DNA of 64,000 nt from an uncultured Paracoccaceae bacterium (lineage in GTDB: Bacteria; Pseudomonadota; Alphaproteobacteria; Rhodobacterales; Rhodobacteraceae), in NCBI GenBank assembly GCA_951812615.1, contig CATOSU010000005.1, forward strand, positions 62,001 to 126,000, in the 5' to 3' direction. The notes under the pieces were generated by a model. It was not told the origin of the DNA. It did no database searches and saw only the letters and a program-made list of their open reading frames with translations. This document shows, piece by piece, positions 1 to 8,689 of the stretch; position 1 is the stretch's first letter; each line of letters opens with the position of its first letter. The position numbers and the translations under genes are program-made.

Positions 1-232
1 GGGTGGCGGCCCGACGCAGCCCGGTCCGCATGGCAGCCAGCCCGGCTTCGTAAGCCCGTACCGTATCGGTCAGAGCGCGGACGCGATCGCGCGCGCTGTC
101 TGCCTCCTGCAGCGCCAGTGCTGCTGTTTCGAGCTGCCCGGCGGCCTGCTGCGCCGCTGCTGCCGGGTCCGAAACCTGTGCCGTTGCCGGCGCACAGAGC
201 AAGGTCAGGGCAAGGGCGACGCGCAGCTTCAT
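1..232 (-). CDS. EnvC-like periplasmic protein, 5' part only
   Basis: Only the first 77 codons lie in the window; the gene runs off the left edge. The translation begins with a cleavable signal peptide (basic MKLR, then a hydrophobic run ending APATAQ), followed by an Ala/Gln/Glu-rich, low-proline stretch that looks like the start of a coiled coil. Its ATG overlaps the gpmI stop codon as ATGA, so it is translationally coupled to gpmI. In Rhodobacterales gpmI is commonly followed by a murein hydrolase activator of the EnvC/M23 family, and the signal peptide plus coiled coil fit that. The diagnostic peptidase-like domain is outside the window, so the identity is inferred from context. Confidence 0.6.
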   Translation of the reverse strand, partial: MKLRVALALTLLCAPATAQVSDPAAAAQQAAGQLETAALALQEADSARDRVRALTDTVRAYEAGLAAMRTGLRRAAT

Positions 233-1749
233 TCGATCAGGCTCTCACCCGTCATCTCGGGCGGTTTCGGCAGGCCCATGAGGTCCAGCAGGGTCGGTGC
301 CAGATCGGCCAGCCGGCCATTGCGCAAGTTCGCACCATCGGGTCCGCCGATCAGCGCAACCGGCACGGGGTTGAGCGTATGGGCGGTGTGCGGTCCGCCG
401 GTTTCGGGATCGATCATGGTTTCGCAATTGCCGTGATCGGCGGTCAGGATCATCGCGCCACCGGCCTTGTTCAGCGCCTCCAGAACATGACCCAGTGCAG
501 CGTCAACGGCCTCGCACGCTGCTATGGCTGCCTGAACGTCACCGGTGTGCCCCACCATGTCGGGGTTGGCGAAGTTCGTGACGATCAGATCATAGCCGTC
601 TTCGATGGCTGTAACGAATTTCCGGGTCACCTCGGGGGCCGACATTTCCGGCTGCATGTCATATGTGGCAACATCCGGCGATTTCGGCATGAACCGATCT
701 TCTCCGGCCTGTGGCACTTCGACTCCGCCGTTCAGAAAAAACGTTACGTGCGGGTATTTCTCGGTCTCTGCCAGCCGGAACTGACGCAGACCCTGTTTGG
801 CCACCCATTCACCCAACGTGTTGCGGATGTCTTCGGGCGGAAAGATGGCTGACATATAGGTGTTGTGCCGGTCCGAATACTCCACCATCCCGCAAACGGT
901 GGCCCAGTTCGGCCGTTCCCCGGTTTCGAATGCGTCGAATTCGGGATCGGCAAGAGCAGCAAGTATTTCGCGCGCCCGGTCCGCACGAAAGTTTAAGAAC
1001 AGCAATCCGTCGCCATCGACCGGCTTTTCATAGCCGTCGATTACGGTCGCGCGGATAAACTCGTCGCCTTCGTCATGCTCTTCATAGGCCAGTTCGACGG
1101 CCTCACGTGGCGACATTGCTGAACGTCCCACCCCGTCTGTAACAAGATGGAACGCCTGTCGAACCCGGTCCCAGCGTGTATCGCGGTCCATGGCATAATA
1201 CCGGCCGATCAGCGTGCCGATCCGTGCGCCCGCGGGCAGGTCATCGGCGATTTCCGTGATCTGTTCCAGCCCCGACCGCGGCGCCACGTCCCGTCCGTCG
1301 GTTATCGCGTGGATCTGCACCGGAACGCCGGCTGCGGTAATTGCTTCTGCTGTGGCGATCAGGTGGTTCTGATGCGCATGAACGCCGCCCGGAGAGCAAA
1401 GCCCCATCAGATGCGCCCGCCCCCCGGTTCGTTTGAGCGTCGTGATGAAATCGGTCAGCGCTGTCCGGTCAGCAAATCGCCCCTCGTCAATCGAAAGGTC
1501 GATCAGACCAAGATCCATCGCCACGACCCGGCCCGCCCCGATGTTCATGTGACCGACTTCGGAATTGCCCATTTGCCCCTTGGGCAGACCAACATCGGGG
1601 CCGTGGGTGATCAGCGTGGCATTCGGAGCGGTCGCGAACACATCGTCCATGACTGGAGTATCAGCCAGCAGTGGCGCGTTACCCTCGCGTGTTTCCGACA
1701 GGCCCCAGCCGTCGAGGATACACAATACCACGGGTTTGGGCGCCGCCAT
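229..1749 (-). CDS. gpmI: 2,3-bisphosphoglycerate-independent phosphoglycerate mutase
   Basis: Cytoplasmic glycolytic and gluconeogenic enzyme interconverting 3- and 2-phosphoglycerate through a phosphoserine intermediate, with two Mn ions. The 506-residue length is normal for GpmI. Visible motifs are DGWG near residue 13 (metal-binding Asp), MGNSEVGHMNIG with the phosphorylated Ser at residue 63, GGVHAHQNH near 120, and the C-terminal metal sites in TADHGNCE and HTAHTLNPVP. An AGGAG Shine-Dalgarno lies six bases before the ATG. The stop codon overlaps the start of the next gene (ATGA), suggesting co-expression with a cell-wall gene. Nothing in the protein looks altered. Confidence 0.97.
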   Translation of the reverse strand: MAAPKPVVLCILDGWGLSETREGNAPLLADTPVMDDVFATAPNATLITHGPDVGLPKGQMGNSEVGHMNIGAGRVVAMDLGLIDLSIDEGRFADRTALTDFITTLKRTGGRAHLMGLCSPGGVHAHQNHLIATAEAITAAGVPVQIHAITDGRDVAPRSGLEQITEIADDLPAGARIGTLIGRYYAMDRDTRWDRVRQAFHLVTDGVGRSAMSPREAVELAYEEHDEGDEFIRATVIDGYEKPVDGDGLLFLNFRADRAREILAALADPEFDAFETGERPNWATVCGMVEYSDRHNTYMSAIFPPEDIRNTLGEWVAKQGLRQFRLAETEKYPHVTFFLNGGVEVPQAGEDRFMPKSPDVATYDMQPEMSAPEVTRKFVTAIEDGYDLIVTNFANPDMVGHTGDVQAAIAACEAVDAALGHVLEALNKAGGAMILTADHGNCETMIDPETGGPHTAHTLNPVPVALIGGPDGANLRNGRLADLAPTLLDLMGLPKPPEMTGESLIE

Positions 1750-1830
1750 CGTTTTCTCCTGCCGCGTAAAACTGCTCGCGCTGGTTCTAGCGTCACGCGG
1801 CGCGAGGGTGAACCGGTTTCTGCGTTCAGA

Positions 1831-2952
1831 TCAGTTCGAGATGTTCTGAACGGAATTGAACAGGCCGAAGAAGTTGCCGACGATGTTGGACACCAACAGA
1901 ACGTCGTTGATCGGAGATTCCGTTGCCATCACCAGATCGTTGGGGTTGATCTGAAAATTGCGCGCTGAAAACAGCCCGTCTGCGCTGCGCAGGTCGATCG
2001 TGAACACGACGCGGGTATTGCGCGGACCACGCACACCGGGTCTGACGGCCGAAGAGGAATATTCACGCAGGATCAGAAGGCCCTGAAGGTCCGCCTTGCT
2101 GTCGGACACCCCGCCCACAATGGACAGTGCGTCCATCGCCGACAGATGATCATGGGTAAAGACGTGCAGCGCCTCGATCCCGGTTGCGCCGAAGCTGGCG
2201 AAGTAACGGTCATCCTCTTCCACGATCACCCGGTCGCCGCCTCGCAGAAGGGTATTGTAGCTCGGATTGTCGTAAAGCTGGTCGACCGAGGTGCCGTAAA
2301 TTTGCCGGCCGCGCACTAGCCTGATCTGGGGATGAATGAATGCCGACTGTACGCCGCCGCCATCGGCCAGAAGGCTCAGAATTGTGTAGTTGCGGTCGGG
2401 CATCTGATAGCTGCCGGGTTGCCCGACGCCGCCGACGAGGTCGACCGAATTGTTTCGCCCTTCCGACAGGCTCAGCTGGACCTGTGCAGACGGGACGATA
2501 ACCTCAAGCGACCGCTGGATTTCCTCGCGGGCCAGATCGGGCGTCAGGCCAATAACATTAACGTTGCCCACATAGGGTACGAAAATCGTGCCGTTTGCAG
2601 CGACTTCAACCTCTTCCAGCCGCGCAACGCGCTGATCCGTTGCCGTCAGCAGCGAGTTTTCTGAACTGTCCCAGATATTCAGGGTTAGGATGTCGCCGGG
2701 CTGGATGATCTGGTTGCGTGCACCGGAACTGGCCGGCAGCCACGAAAAGGCTCGTTCCTTTCCCGTGGACGGCCAATGCTTCACTGTCGGCAGGAACGCA
2801 CGCGTCACCGGATAGACCGCGAAATCGCCGGTTTCTGTGTCTGCCTGTTTGAGAATCTCTTCGCGTTCTGCTGAACCAGCCGGCAGATCATCGCACGCCG
2901 ACAGCATTATCAGCGGGCAGAGGGCCAAAAAAACTTTTAGGATCAGGCGCAT
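1831..2952 (-). CDS. Outer-membrane polysaccharide export lipoprotein (Wza/KpsD-like)
   Basis: Polysaccharide biosynthesis/export family protein of 373 residues. The N terminus is a lipoprotein signal peptide with lipobox LSAC (Cys20), so the mature protein should be lipid-anchored in the outer membrane. A Poly_export domain follows (about residues 85-170, containing GDILTLNIWD and VPYVGNVNVIGLTP), then SLBB-type segments (VDLVGGVGQPGSYQMP; IEALHVFTHDHLSAMDALSIVGGVSD). The C-terminal FFGLFNSV stretch is hydrophobic. It is divergent from the glycosyltransferase cluster across a 99-bp gap and probably forms the exit channel for that polysaccharide. No Wzc-like kinase, flippase or polymerase gene is present in the window. 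No strong Shine-Dalgarno precedes the ATG. Confidence 0.88.
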   Translation of the reverse strand: MRLILKVFLALCPLIMLSACDDLPAGSAEREEILKQADTETGDFAVYPVTRAFLPTVKHWPSTGKERAFSWLPASSGARNQIIQPGDILTLNIWDSSENSLLTATDQRVARLEEVEVAANGTIFVPYVGNVNVIGLTPDLAREEIQRSLEVIVPSAQVQLSLSEGRNNSVDLVGGVGQPGSYQMPDRNYTILSLLADGGGVQSAFIHPQIRLVRGRQIYGTSVDQLYDNPSYNTLLRGGDRVIVEEDDRYFASFGATGIEALHVFTHDHLSAMDALSIVGGVSDSKADLQGLLILREYSSSAVRPGVRGPRNTRVVFTIDLRSADGLFSARNFQINPNDLVMATESPINDVLLVSNIVGNFFGLFNSVQNISN

Positions 2953-3051
2953 TAGCGAATGGATTACCGGCTCGAATTCAGTGTATCGGCTTCAGGTGTT
3001 AACCGTGTGCGGAAAATACTGTCGGAGTGTTGAGCGTCAAGGATTACTCGA

Positions 3052-3814
3052 TTGACAGGAGATTTTGCAAAAACTCTGGTGATTGGTGCAACAGGTCGGA
3101 TTGGTGCCGTGCTGCAGCACCACTGGGCCGGGCAGCCGGTGCGCTGGCAATCGCGGCGCCCCATGAATGGTTTTTTGCATCTTGATCCGTTGTCCGATCC
3201 CACAGGTTTTGTCGAAGCCGCAAAAGGCGCGCAGTCCATTCTGTGTCTGGCCGGTGTTGTCGCGAGCCGCGTGGGTGCGGATGGATATGGTGCCAATGTG
3301 TCACTCGCTGTGGCGTCGGTCAGGGCGGCGGCAGAGGTCGGCGCACGCGTGGTGCTTGCCTCTTCTGCGGCAGTCTACGGGAGTCAGGCAGCGACACTGG
3401 ACGAAACTGCGCCGCTGCGACCGATTGTCGAGTATGGTGAATCGAAGGTGCGAATGGAGAAGGACGCGGCCGCACTCGGCTCGCAACTCGACGTTCAGGT
3501 GACGTCTTTGCGGATTGGTAACATTGCCGGGCTTGATGCCATCCTTGGTGGTTGGCGCCCCGGGTTCGAGCTGGATCAGTTCCCCGACGGATCAACACCG
3601 CGACGCAGTTACATCAGTCTCAGCATGTTGGCGCAATCAATCGAAGCGATCCTGCGTCATCCGGAACCGCCCGGCGCCTTCAACCGCGATCGCACAGGTG
3701 GAGTTGGACGTATCTCAGCTGGCATCGGTTTATGCACAGTTGCCAGCCCATGTGGATGTCACCCGCCTGGTCGGGGACTGGCGCGTGTTTTCAGCCGCAG
3801 AGGCAGGCCGATGA
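3052..3814 (+). pseudogene. NAD-dependent sugar epimerase/dehydratase, frameshifted near its 3' end
   Basis: Extended-SDR epimerase. Visible parts are the Rossmann motif GATGRIG near the N terminus, SSAAVYG with the catalytic Ser and the YGESK catalytic Tyr/Lys pair. Around positions 3680-3690, just after the codons for PPGAFN, the conserved reading jumps by one base: the plausible continuation (AQVELDVSQLASV, ending AAEAGR) lies in the next frame and stops with TGA at 3812-3814, overlapping the ATG of the sugar transferase as ATGA. Removing one base gives about 253 residues. Read literally, the frame runs on into the sugar transferase and creates a false 456-residue fusion. The start is TTG with AAGGA eight bases upstream. 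Substrate is unknown; probably a UDP-sugar for the surface polysaccharide. Confidence 0.75.
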
Positions 3815-4422
3815 CTGCATCCAAACGGCTCTTCGACCTCGGGCTCGCGGTGTTGTTGTCGGTGATCTTGCTGCCGGTTCTGCTGGGGCTGTGCGTGTGG
3901 CTCCTAATTCAGCAGGGGCGACCGGTTTTCTATGTTGCCGAGCGGATGAAATCGCCGACTAAAGCGTTCGATTTGTGGAAGCTGCGGACGATGACAGTGA
4001 TGGATGACGAGTCCGGCGTCACCGGTGGGGATAAATCCAACCGCATCACTCCTGCTGGAGCGTGGTTGCGACGGACACGTCTGGATGAACTGCCACAGCT
4101 CTGGAACATTCTATGTGGCGATATCAGTTTTGTCGGCCCCCGGCCTCCGCTGCGGGAATACGTCGAGCGGTTTCCGGAAATCTATGCAGAGGTGCTTCGT
4201 TCACGCCCCGGCGTCACCGGGTTCGCGACCATCGTTTATCACCGCCACGAAGCATTGTTGCTTGCGCGCTGCCAAACACCCGAAGAAACCGATGCGGTTT
4301 ACGCCAGGCTTTGCGTTCCGGCCAAGGCCCGGCTGGATCTGATTTATCAGAAGAACCGGAACCTCTGCCTTGATATTGACCTGATCTTTCAGACAATCGG
4401 TGGCATTATCACGCGGCAATAA
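3811..4422 (+). CDS. Priming sugar (glycosyl-1-phosphate) transferase, ExoY/WcaJ-like
   Basis: Bacterial sugar transferase of 203 residues, a short polyprenyl-phosphate hexose-1-phosphate transferase that loads the first sugar onto undecaprenyl phosphate at the inner membrane. One N-terminal hydrophobic helix (LAVLLSVILLPVLLGLCVWL) is followed by the family core: WKLRTM, the DELPQLWN motif and SFVGPRPPL, then RPGVTG. The chosen ATG overlaps the stop of the frameshifted epimerase as ATGA. The same frame is open upstream, but that upstream translation is not protein-like immediately before this Met. The partner exporter gene is divergent to the left; galU and galE follow on the same strand. Confidence 0.9.
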   Translation: MTASKRLFDLGLAVLLSVILLPVLLGLCVWLLIQQGRPVFYVAERMKSPTKAFDLWKLRTMTVMDDESGVTGGDKSNRITPAGAWLRRTRLDELPQLWNILCGDISFVGPRPPLREYVERFPEIYAEVLRSRPGVTGFATIVYHRHEALLLARCQTPEETDAVYARLCVPAKARLDLIYQKNRNLCLDIDLIFQTIGGIITRQ

Positions 4423-4426
4423 GACA

Positions 4427-4457
4427 TCCAATGCCACTTTGCAGTGGCACAAATTGG
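4427..4457 (+). other. Inverted repeat between sugar transferase and galU
   Basis: Within the 102-bp gap before galU, TGCCACT and AGTGGCA form a perfect 7-bp stem around TTGC. Outer CCAA and TTGG can pair further across a bulge. There is no clear U-run, so this may be an attenuator, an mRNA-processing site or a regulator site rather than a simple terminator. Confidence 0.4.
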
Positions 4458-4524
4458 AGCTAATAATGAATTCAGTTCAAGCGCAGCAATGCGAATTTTG
4501 GCCAGTATTTTATTGAGAGGCAGT

Positions 4525-5418
4525 ATGCGCAGAAAAGTTACGAAAGCCATTTTTCCGGTTGCTGGTCTGGGCACGCGGATTTTGCCGGCGACCAAGTCGG
4601 TTCCCAAGGAAATCATGACCTTGGTCGATCGTCCGCTGGTGCAATATGCCATCGACGAAGCCCGCGCTGCCGGCATCAAGGAATTCATTTTCGTTACCAG
4701 CCGCGGGAAATCCGCGCTTGAAGACTATTTCGATCATTCGCCGGTTCTGGAGCAGGAACTGCGTAAAAAGGGCAAGACCGAGCTTCTCGAAACGCTGAAA
4801 TCGACGGATATGGAATCCGGCGCCATTGCCTATATCCGCCAGCACAAGGCGCTGGGTCTGGGTCACGCCGTGTGGTGCGCGCGCCGGCTGATCGCAAACG
4901 AGCCGTTCGCGGTGATGCTGCCCGATGACGTGATCGCGGCGGAAAAACCCTGCCTGCAACAGATGGTTGAGGCCTATGAGGAATCCGGCGGCAACATGGT
5001 CGCCGCGATGGAAGTGCCGCCGGAAAAGGCCAGCTCTTACGGTGTGCTCGACGTGGCCGAGGACCACGGGTCGGTTGTCCGTGTCAAGGGCATGGTGGAA
5101 AAGCCAAAAGCCGAAGACGCGCCTTCGAACCTCGCGGTAATCGGCCGCTACATTCTGGAACCGACGGTGCTGCGCAACCTGAACAAACTGAAGCAGGGCT
5201 CGGGCGGTGAGATCCAGCTGACCGATGCGATCGCCGAGGACATCACGTCGGACGTGCCGGTCTACGGCTACCGCTTCCGCGGCCAGCGCTTCGATTGTGG
5301 ATCCAAGGCGGGCTTCCTGCAGGCTACGGTCGCCTTCGGTCTGTCTCGGGACGACCTTCGCGACGACCTCGCCGGGTACCTGCGCGAGGTCATCCAGACT
5401 GACAAAGCCGCTCAGTAA
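4525..5418 (+). CDS. galU: UTP-glucose-1-phosphate uridylyltransferase
   Basis: Makes UDP-glucose from glucose 1-phosphate and UTP in the cytoplasm, supplying donor sugar for polysaccharide. The 297-residue form starting MRRKVTKAIFPVAGLGTR is the expected length. The nucleotidyltransferase signature GLGTRILPATKSVPKE is at the N terminus, and FVTSRGKSALEDYFD, LGLGHAVWCA and LPDDVI follow. An earlier in-frame GTG at 4444 would add 27 residues not typical of the family; the ATG at 4525 has GAGAGG a few bases upstream. The next gene, galE, would convert the product to UDP-galactose. Confidence 0.95.
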   Translation: MRRKVTKAIFPVAGLGTRILPATKSVPKEIMTLVDRPLVQYAIDEARAAGIKEFIFVTSRGKSALEDYFDHSPVLEQELRKKGKTELLETLKSTDMESGAIAYIRQHKALGLGHAVWCARRLIANEPFAVMLPDDVIAAEKPCLQQMVEAYEESGGNMVAAMEVPPEKASSYGVLDVAEDHGSVVRVKGMVEKPKAEDAPSNLAVIGRYILEPTVLRNLNKLKQGSGGEIQLTDAIAEDITSDVPVYGYRFRGQRFDCGSKAGFLQATVAFGLSRDDLRDDLAGYLREVIQTDKAAQ

Positions 5419-5436
5419 CCGCTGACGGAGGCGAAA

Positions 5437-6420
5437 GTGAACCACGTTCTCGTCACCGGCGGCGCCGGGTACATCGGGTCGCATGCCTGCAAGGCCCTCC
5501 GGTCAGCGGGCTATGTACCGGTCACATACGACAATCTTGTCACGGGATGGCAGGATGCCGTGAAATTCGGACCGTTCGAACAGGGCGATCTGTCTGACCG
5601 GGCGCGGCTGGATCAGGTGTTTCAGACCTATGACCCGGTCGCTGTCATGCACTTTGCTGCGCTCAGCCAGGTGGGCGAAGCAATGTCGCAGCCCGGTTTG
5701 TACTGGCGCAACAATGTCAGCGGATCGCTGAGTCTGATCGAGGCGGCTGTCGATAACGGATGTCTTGATTTCGTATTCTCTTCAACTTGCGCAACTTATG
5801 GTGAACACGACAACGTCGTTCTGGATGAAAGCACACCACAGCAGCCACTGAATGCTTACGGCGCGTCGAAACGTGCAATCGAAGACATGCTGGGCGATTT
5901 TGAGGCGGCACACGGACTGCGCTCTGTGATTTTCCGGTACTTCAACGTGGCCGGCGCCGACCCGGATGGCGAAGTGGGCGAATTTCACCGGCCGGAGACA
6001 CATCTGGTCCCGCTGATGCTGGATGCAATTGACGGCAAGCGCGATGCGCTGACAGTTTTTGGTACGGATTATGATACGCCGGACGGCACCTGCATTCGCG
6101 ACTATGTGCATGTTTGCGACCTCGTCGATGCGCATGTGCTTGGCCTGAAATGGCTGCAGGACGGTAAGGGATCGCAAGTGTTCAATCTCGGTACCGGCAG
6201 CGGTTTTTCGGTCCGCGAGGTCATCAACCACTCGCGCTCCGTAACCAACCGGGATGTCCCAATTGTCGAAGGACCCCGTCGTGCCGGAGATTGTACCAAG
6301 CTTGTCTCCGGTTCGGTCCGTGCCGAACAGGAGCTTGGCTGGTCGCCGAAACGGTCAAAGCTCGATATCATGATCGCTGACGCCTGGAGATGGCACCAAA
6401 CTGGACACTACGACAAATAG
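5437..6420 (+). CDS. galE: UDP-glucose 4-epimerase
   Basis: Extended SDR of 327 residues interconverting UDP-glucose and UDP-galactose with tightly bound NAD. Motifs: Rossmann GGAGYIGSHACK at the N terminus, catalytic Ser in SSTCATYGE, the catalytic Tyr/Lys in YGASK, RYFNVAGAD, and IRDYVHVCDL. Start is GTG with GGAGGC four bases upstream, 18 bases after galU. A Wza-like exporter and several transferases around it indicate that the UDP-hexoses feed a surface polysaccharide rather than only galactose metabolism. Confidence 0.95.
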   Translation: MNHVLVTGGAGYIGSHACKALRSAGYVPVTYDNLVTGWQDAVKFGPFEQGDLSDRARLDQVFQTYDPVAVMHFAALSQVGEAMSQPGLYWRNNVSGSLSLIEAAVDNGCLDFVFSSTCATYGEHDNVVLDESTPQQPLNAYGASKRAIEDMLGDFEAAHGLRSVIFRYFNVAGADPDGEVGEFHRPETHLVPLMLDAIDGKRDALTVFGTDYDTPDGTCIRDYVHVCDLVDAHVLGLKWLQDGKGSQVFNLGTGSGFSVREVINHSRSVTNRDVPIVEGPRRAGDCTKLVSGSVRAEQELGWSPKRSKLDIMIADAWRWHQTGHYDK

Positions 6421-6436
6421 CCCGCCTCCGGCCCGC

Positions 6437-7633
6437 TTGCTGGATATCACCCGGCTGATCAGCCGGGCGGGCAGGGTTCTGACCGGGGTCGATCGGGTCG
6501 AACTGGCGTATTTGCGATGTTTGCTGGCAAGCGAAGTGCCGTTTTTTGCAATCGCACGGACGACGCTTGGTTATGTTCTGCTGGACCGGGATGGCGCGCG
6601 GGAAATCGAGGCGCGGGTTTCCGGCAAAACAGAATGGGGACGACGCGACGTTTTCACGGCATTTGCGCGGAGCAAACCGGAAACCGTGAAGCGGGCCGAA
6701 AGCGATCTCCGAAGGCTTTCTCTCAGCCGGTCGCCCTCCGTGTTGCTGGGCAGAATGTTGTCCCGGCACCTGCCGCCGGGCACCGCGTATCTGAATGCGG
6801 GCCACAGCAATATCAGCGAAAGGATGTTGCACGCAGTCCATGCTGAACTGGACGGGCAGGTGTCGGTCCTGTTGCACGACACCATCCCGCTGGACTTTCC
6901 TCAATACCAGCGTCCCGAAATCCCGGCCCGGTTCGAGAAGTTGCTGCGGCGCGTGCAGGCCCACGCCGATCTCGTCATCTGCAACTCTGGCGCAACGCGA
7001 GACAGCTTCTTGCAGCATGCCAGTGATGAAATCCCGGTGCCGCAGACCGTCGTTGCCCACCTCGGCGTGGAACCGGCGCAGCCGGATCCCGATGCCCTGC
7101 CCGGGGATATAGACCTGAGTGCGCCCTATTTTGTCGCCGTTGGAACCATAGAACCCCGCAAGAGATACGATGTCCTTCTGGATTTCTGGGAGGCGCGGGA
7201 AGCCCCCGATTGTCCTCGGCTATACATCTGCGGCACCCGCGGCTGGGAAAACGAAGACGTGTTTCGAAGGCTGGACCGAATGGGGCCGGGTGCACCCGTG
7301 CGGGAGCTGAACGACCTGACCGACGGGGCACTGTCTGCGCTGATCGAACACGCAACCGCGATGCTGTTTCCCAGCGACGCCGAGGGCTTTGGTTTGCCTC
7401 CTGTCGAGGCCGCGGCGCTCGGTACACGGGTGGTGTGCCAGAATTTGCCTGTATTCCGCGAAGTTCTTGGCGACATACCGGTTTACGCAACGGGGACAGA
7501 TCGTTATCTTTGGGGGAATATAATCGAGCGTCTGATCCATGACCAAGCCCAGGACGCCAAGGCGGCAAACGAGCAGGTGTTAGTTCCTCCGAGTTGGGAG
7601 GATCATTTCAACATCGTCTTAAAACTGACCTGA
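6437..7633 (+). CDS. Glycosyltransferase family 4 (GT-B fold)
   Basis: Protein of about 398 residues with a GT4-type C-terminal half: FVAVGTIEPRKRYDVLLDFW, then LYICGTRGWE, and the donor-binding EX7E-like region FPSDAEGFGLPPVEAAALG. The N-terminal half (LLDITRLISRAGRVLTGVDR) resembles a Rhodobacterales subgroup. No ATG or GTG is available: the best start is TTG at 6437, only 16 bases after galE and without a good Shine-Dalgarno, so the start is uncertain. Acceptor and donor are unknown. It presumably extends the lipid-linked oligosaccharide in the cytoplasm. Confidence 0.85.
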   Translation: MLDITRLISRAGRVLTGVDRVELAYLRCLLASEVPFFAIARTTLGYVLLDRDGAREIEARVSGKTEWGRRDVFTAFARSKPETVKRAESDLRRLSLSRSPSVLLGRMLSRHLPPGTAYLNAGHSNISERMLHAVHAELDGQVSVLLHDTIPLDFPQYQRPEIPARFEKLLRRVQAHADLVICNSGATRDSFLQHASDEIPVPQTVVAHLGVEPAQPDPDALPGDIDLSAPYFVAVGTIEPRKRYDVLLDFWEAREAPDCPRLYICGTRGWENEDVFRRLDRMGPGAPVRELNDLTDGALSALIEHATAMLFPSDAEGFGLPPVEAAALGTRVVCQNLPVFREVLGDIPVYATGTDRYLWGNIIERLIHDQAQDAKAANEQVLVPPSWEDHFNIVLKLT

Positions 7634-7678
7634 TAGGGCCTGGTCGGATCATCAGTATCGAGTGCGAAGGAGTGGCCA

Positions 7679-8689
7679 TTGGGCCTGTGGCAGTCTTATC
7701 GCTTGCGGCTTCAGAGGAAGCGCTGGCGGTTGCGCGCGTTGCGGAAGCGACGCGAGTTGCGTTCTGTTGCCGATCGTACGGGTCAGATCCGTGATGAAGA
7801 CATCCTCATTTTTTCGACAATGCGGAACGAACAGGTTCGCCTGCCCTACTTCCTGGATTACTACCGCGATATGGGCGTCGGTCACTTTCTCATTGTCGAT
7901 AACGACAGCGATGACGGCACTCTGGACTATCTGCTGGCACAGCCGGACGTATCCCTCTGGCATACCCGGGCCAGTTACAAACGGTCGCGGTTTGGTGTCG
8001 ATTGGCTGAACTGGCTGCAGCGTAAATACGGGCACGGGCACTGGACGCTGGTTGTCGACCCGGATGAATTCCTGATTTATCCGTTCTGTGACACGCGCCC
8101 GCTTCGGGCGTTGACCGACTGGCTCGATGCATCGTCGATCAAGTCTTTCAGCGCCATGTTGCTGGATATGTATCCAAAGGGCCGGCTTGACGAACATCCG
8201 TACGAGTCCGGTGGCAATCCGCTGGATATTGCAAGCTGGTTCGACAGCGGCAACTACACGATGAAGAAGAACTCCCGATACGGGAACCTGTGGATCCAGG
8301 GCGGGCCGCGCAGCCGGTCGTTCTTTGCTGAGGCACCTGAAAAGGCCCCGGCACTGAACAAGATCCCGCTGGTGCGGTGGGACCGGCGGTATACCTATGT
8401 GAGTTCCACGCACATGTTGCTGCCGCGGGGGCTTAATCAGGTCTACGACGAATGGGGCGGTGAAAAGGCCTCCGGCATCCTGTTGCATGCGAAGTTTCTG
8501 GACACGTTTTCGATCAAGGCCGCCGAAGAACTGTCGCGCAATCAACATTATTCTGCGTCGATCGAATACAAAGCCTATGCCGAAAGCCTCAAGGACGATC
8601 CGGAACTTTGGTGCAAATGGTCGGAGAAATACATCAACTGGCGCCAACTTGAAATCCTGGGCCTGATGTCAAAAGGAAACTGGGCGTGA
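7679..8689 (+). CDS. Glycosyltransferase family 2-like (Glyco_tranf_2_4 type)
   Basis: Protein of 336 residues with a GT-A-like core: ILIFSTMRNEQVRLPYFLDYY, the nucleotide-binding LIVDNDSDDGTLDYL, and an acidic LVVDPDEFLIYP in the position of the metal-binding DXD. Later aromatic and basic stretches (SGNYTMKKNSRYGN) resemble the Glyco_tranf_2_4/GT92-like group. The start is TTG with a good AAGGAG six bases upstream. Its TGA overlaps the next gene's GTG as GTGA, so the two are coupled. Very basic N terminus (RLRLQRKRWRLRALRKRR), possibly membrane-associating. Linkage formed is unknown. Confidence 0.82.
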   Translation: MGLWQSYRLRLQRKRWRLRALRKRRELRSVADRTGQIRDEDILIFSTMRNEQVRLPYFLDYYRDMGVGHFLIVDNDSDDGTLDYLLAQPDVSLWHTRASYKRSRFGVDWLNWLQRKYGHGHWTLVVDPDEFLIYPFCDTRPLRALTDWLDASSIKSFSAMLLDMYPKGRLDEHPYESGGNPLDIASWFDSGNYTMKKNSRYGNLWIQGGPRSRSFFAEAPEKAPALNKIPLVRWDRRYTYVSSTHMLLPRGLNQVYDEWGGEKASGILLHAKFLDTFSIKAAEELSRNQHYSASIEYKAYAESLKDDPELWCKWSEKYINWRQLEILGLMSKGNWA

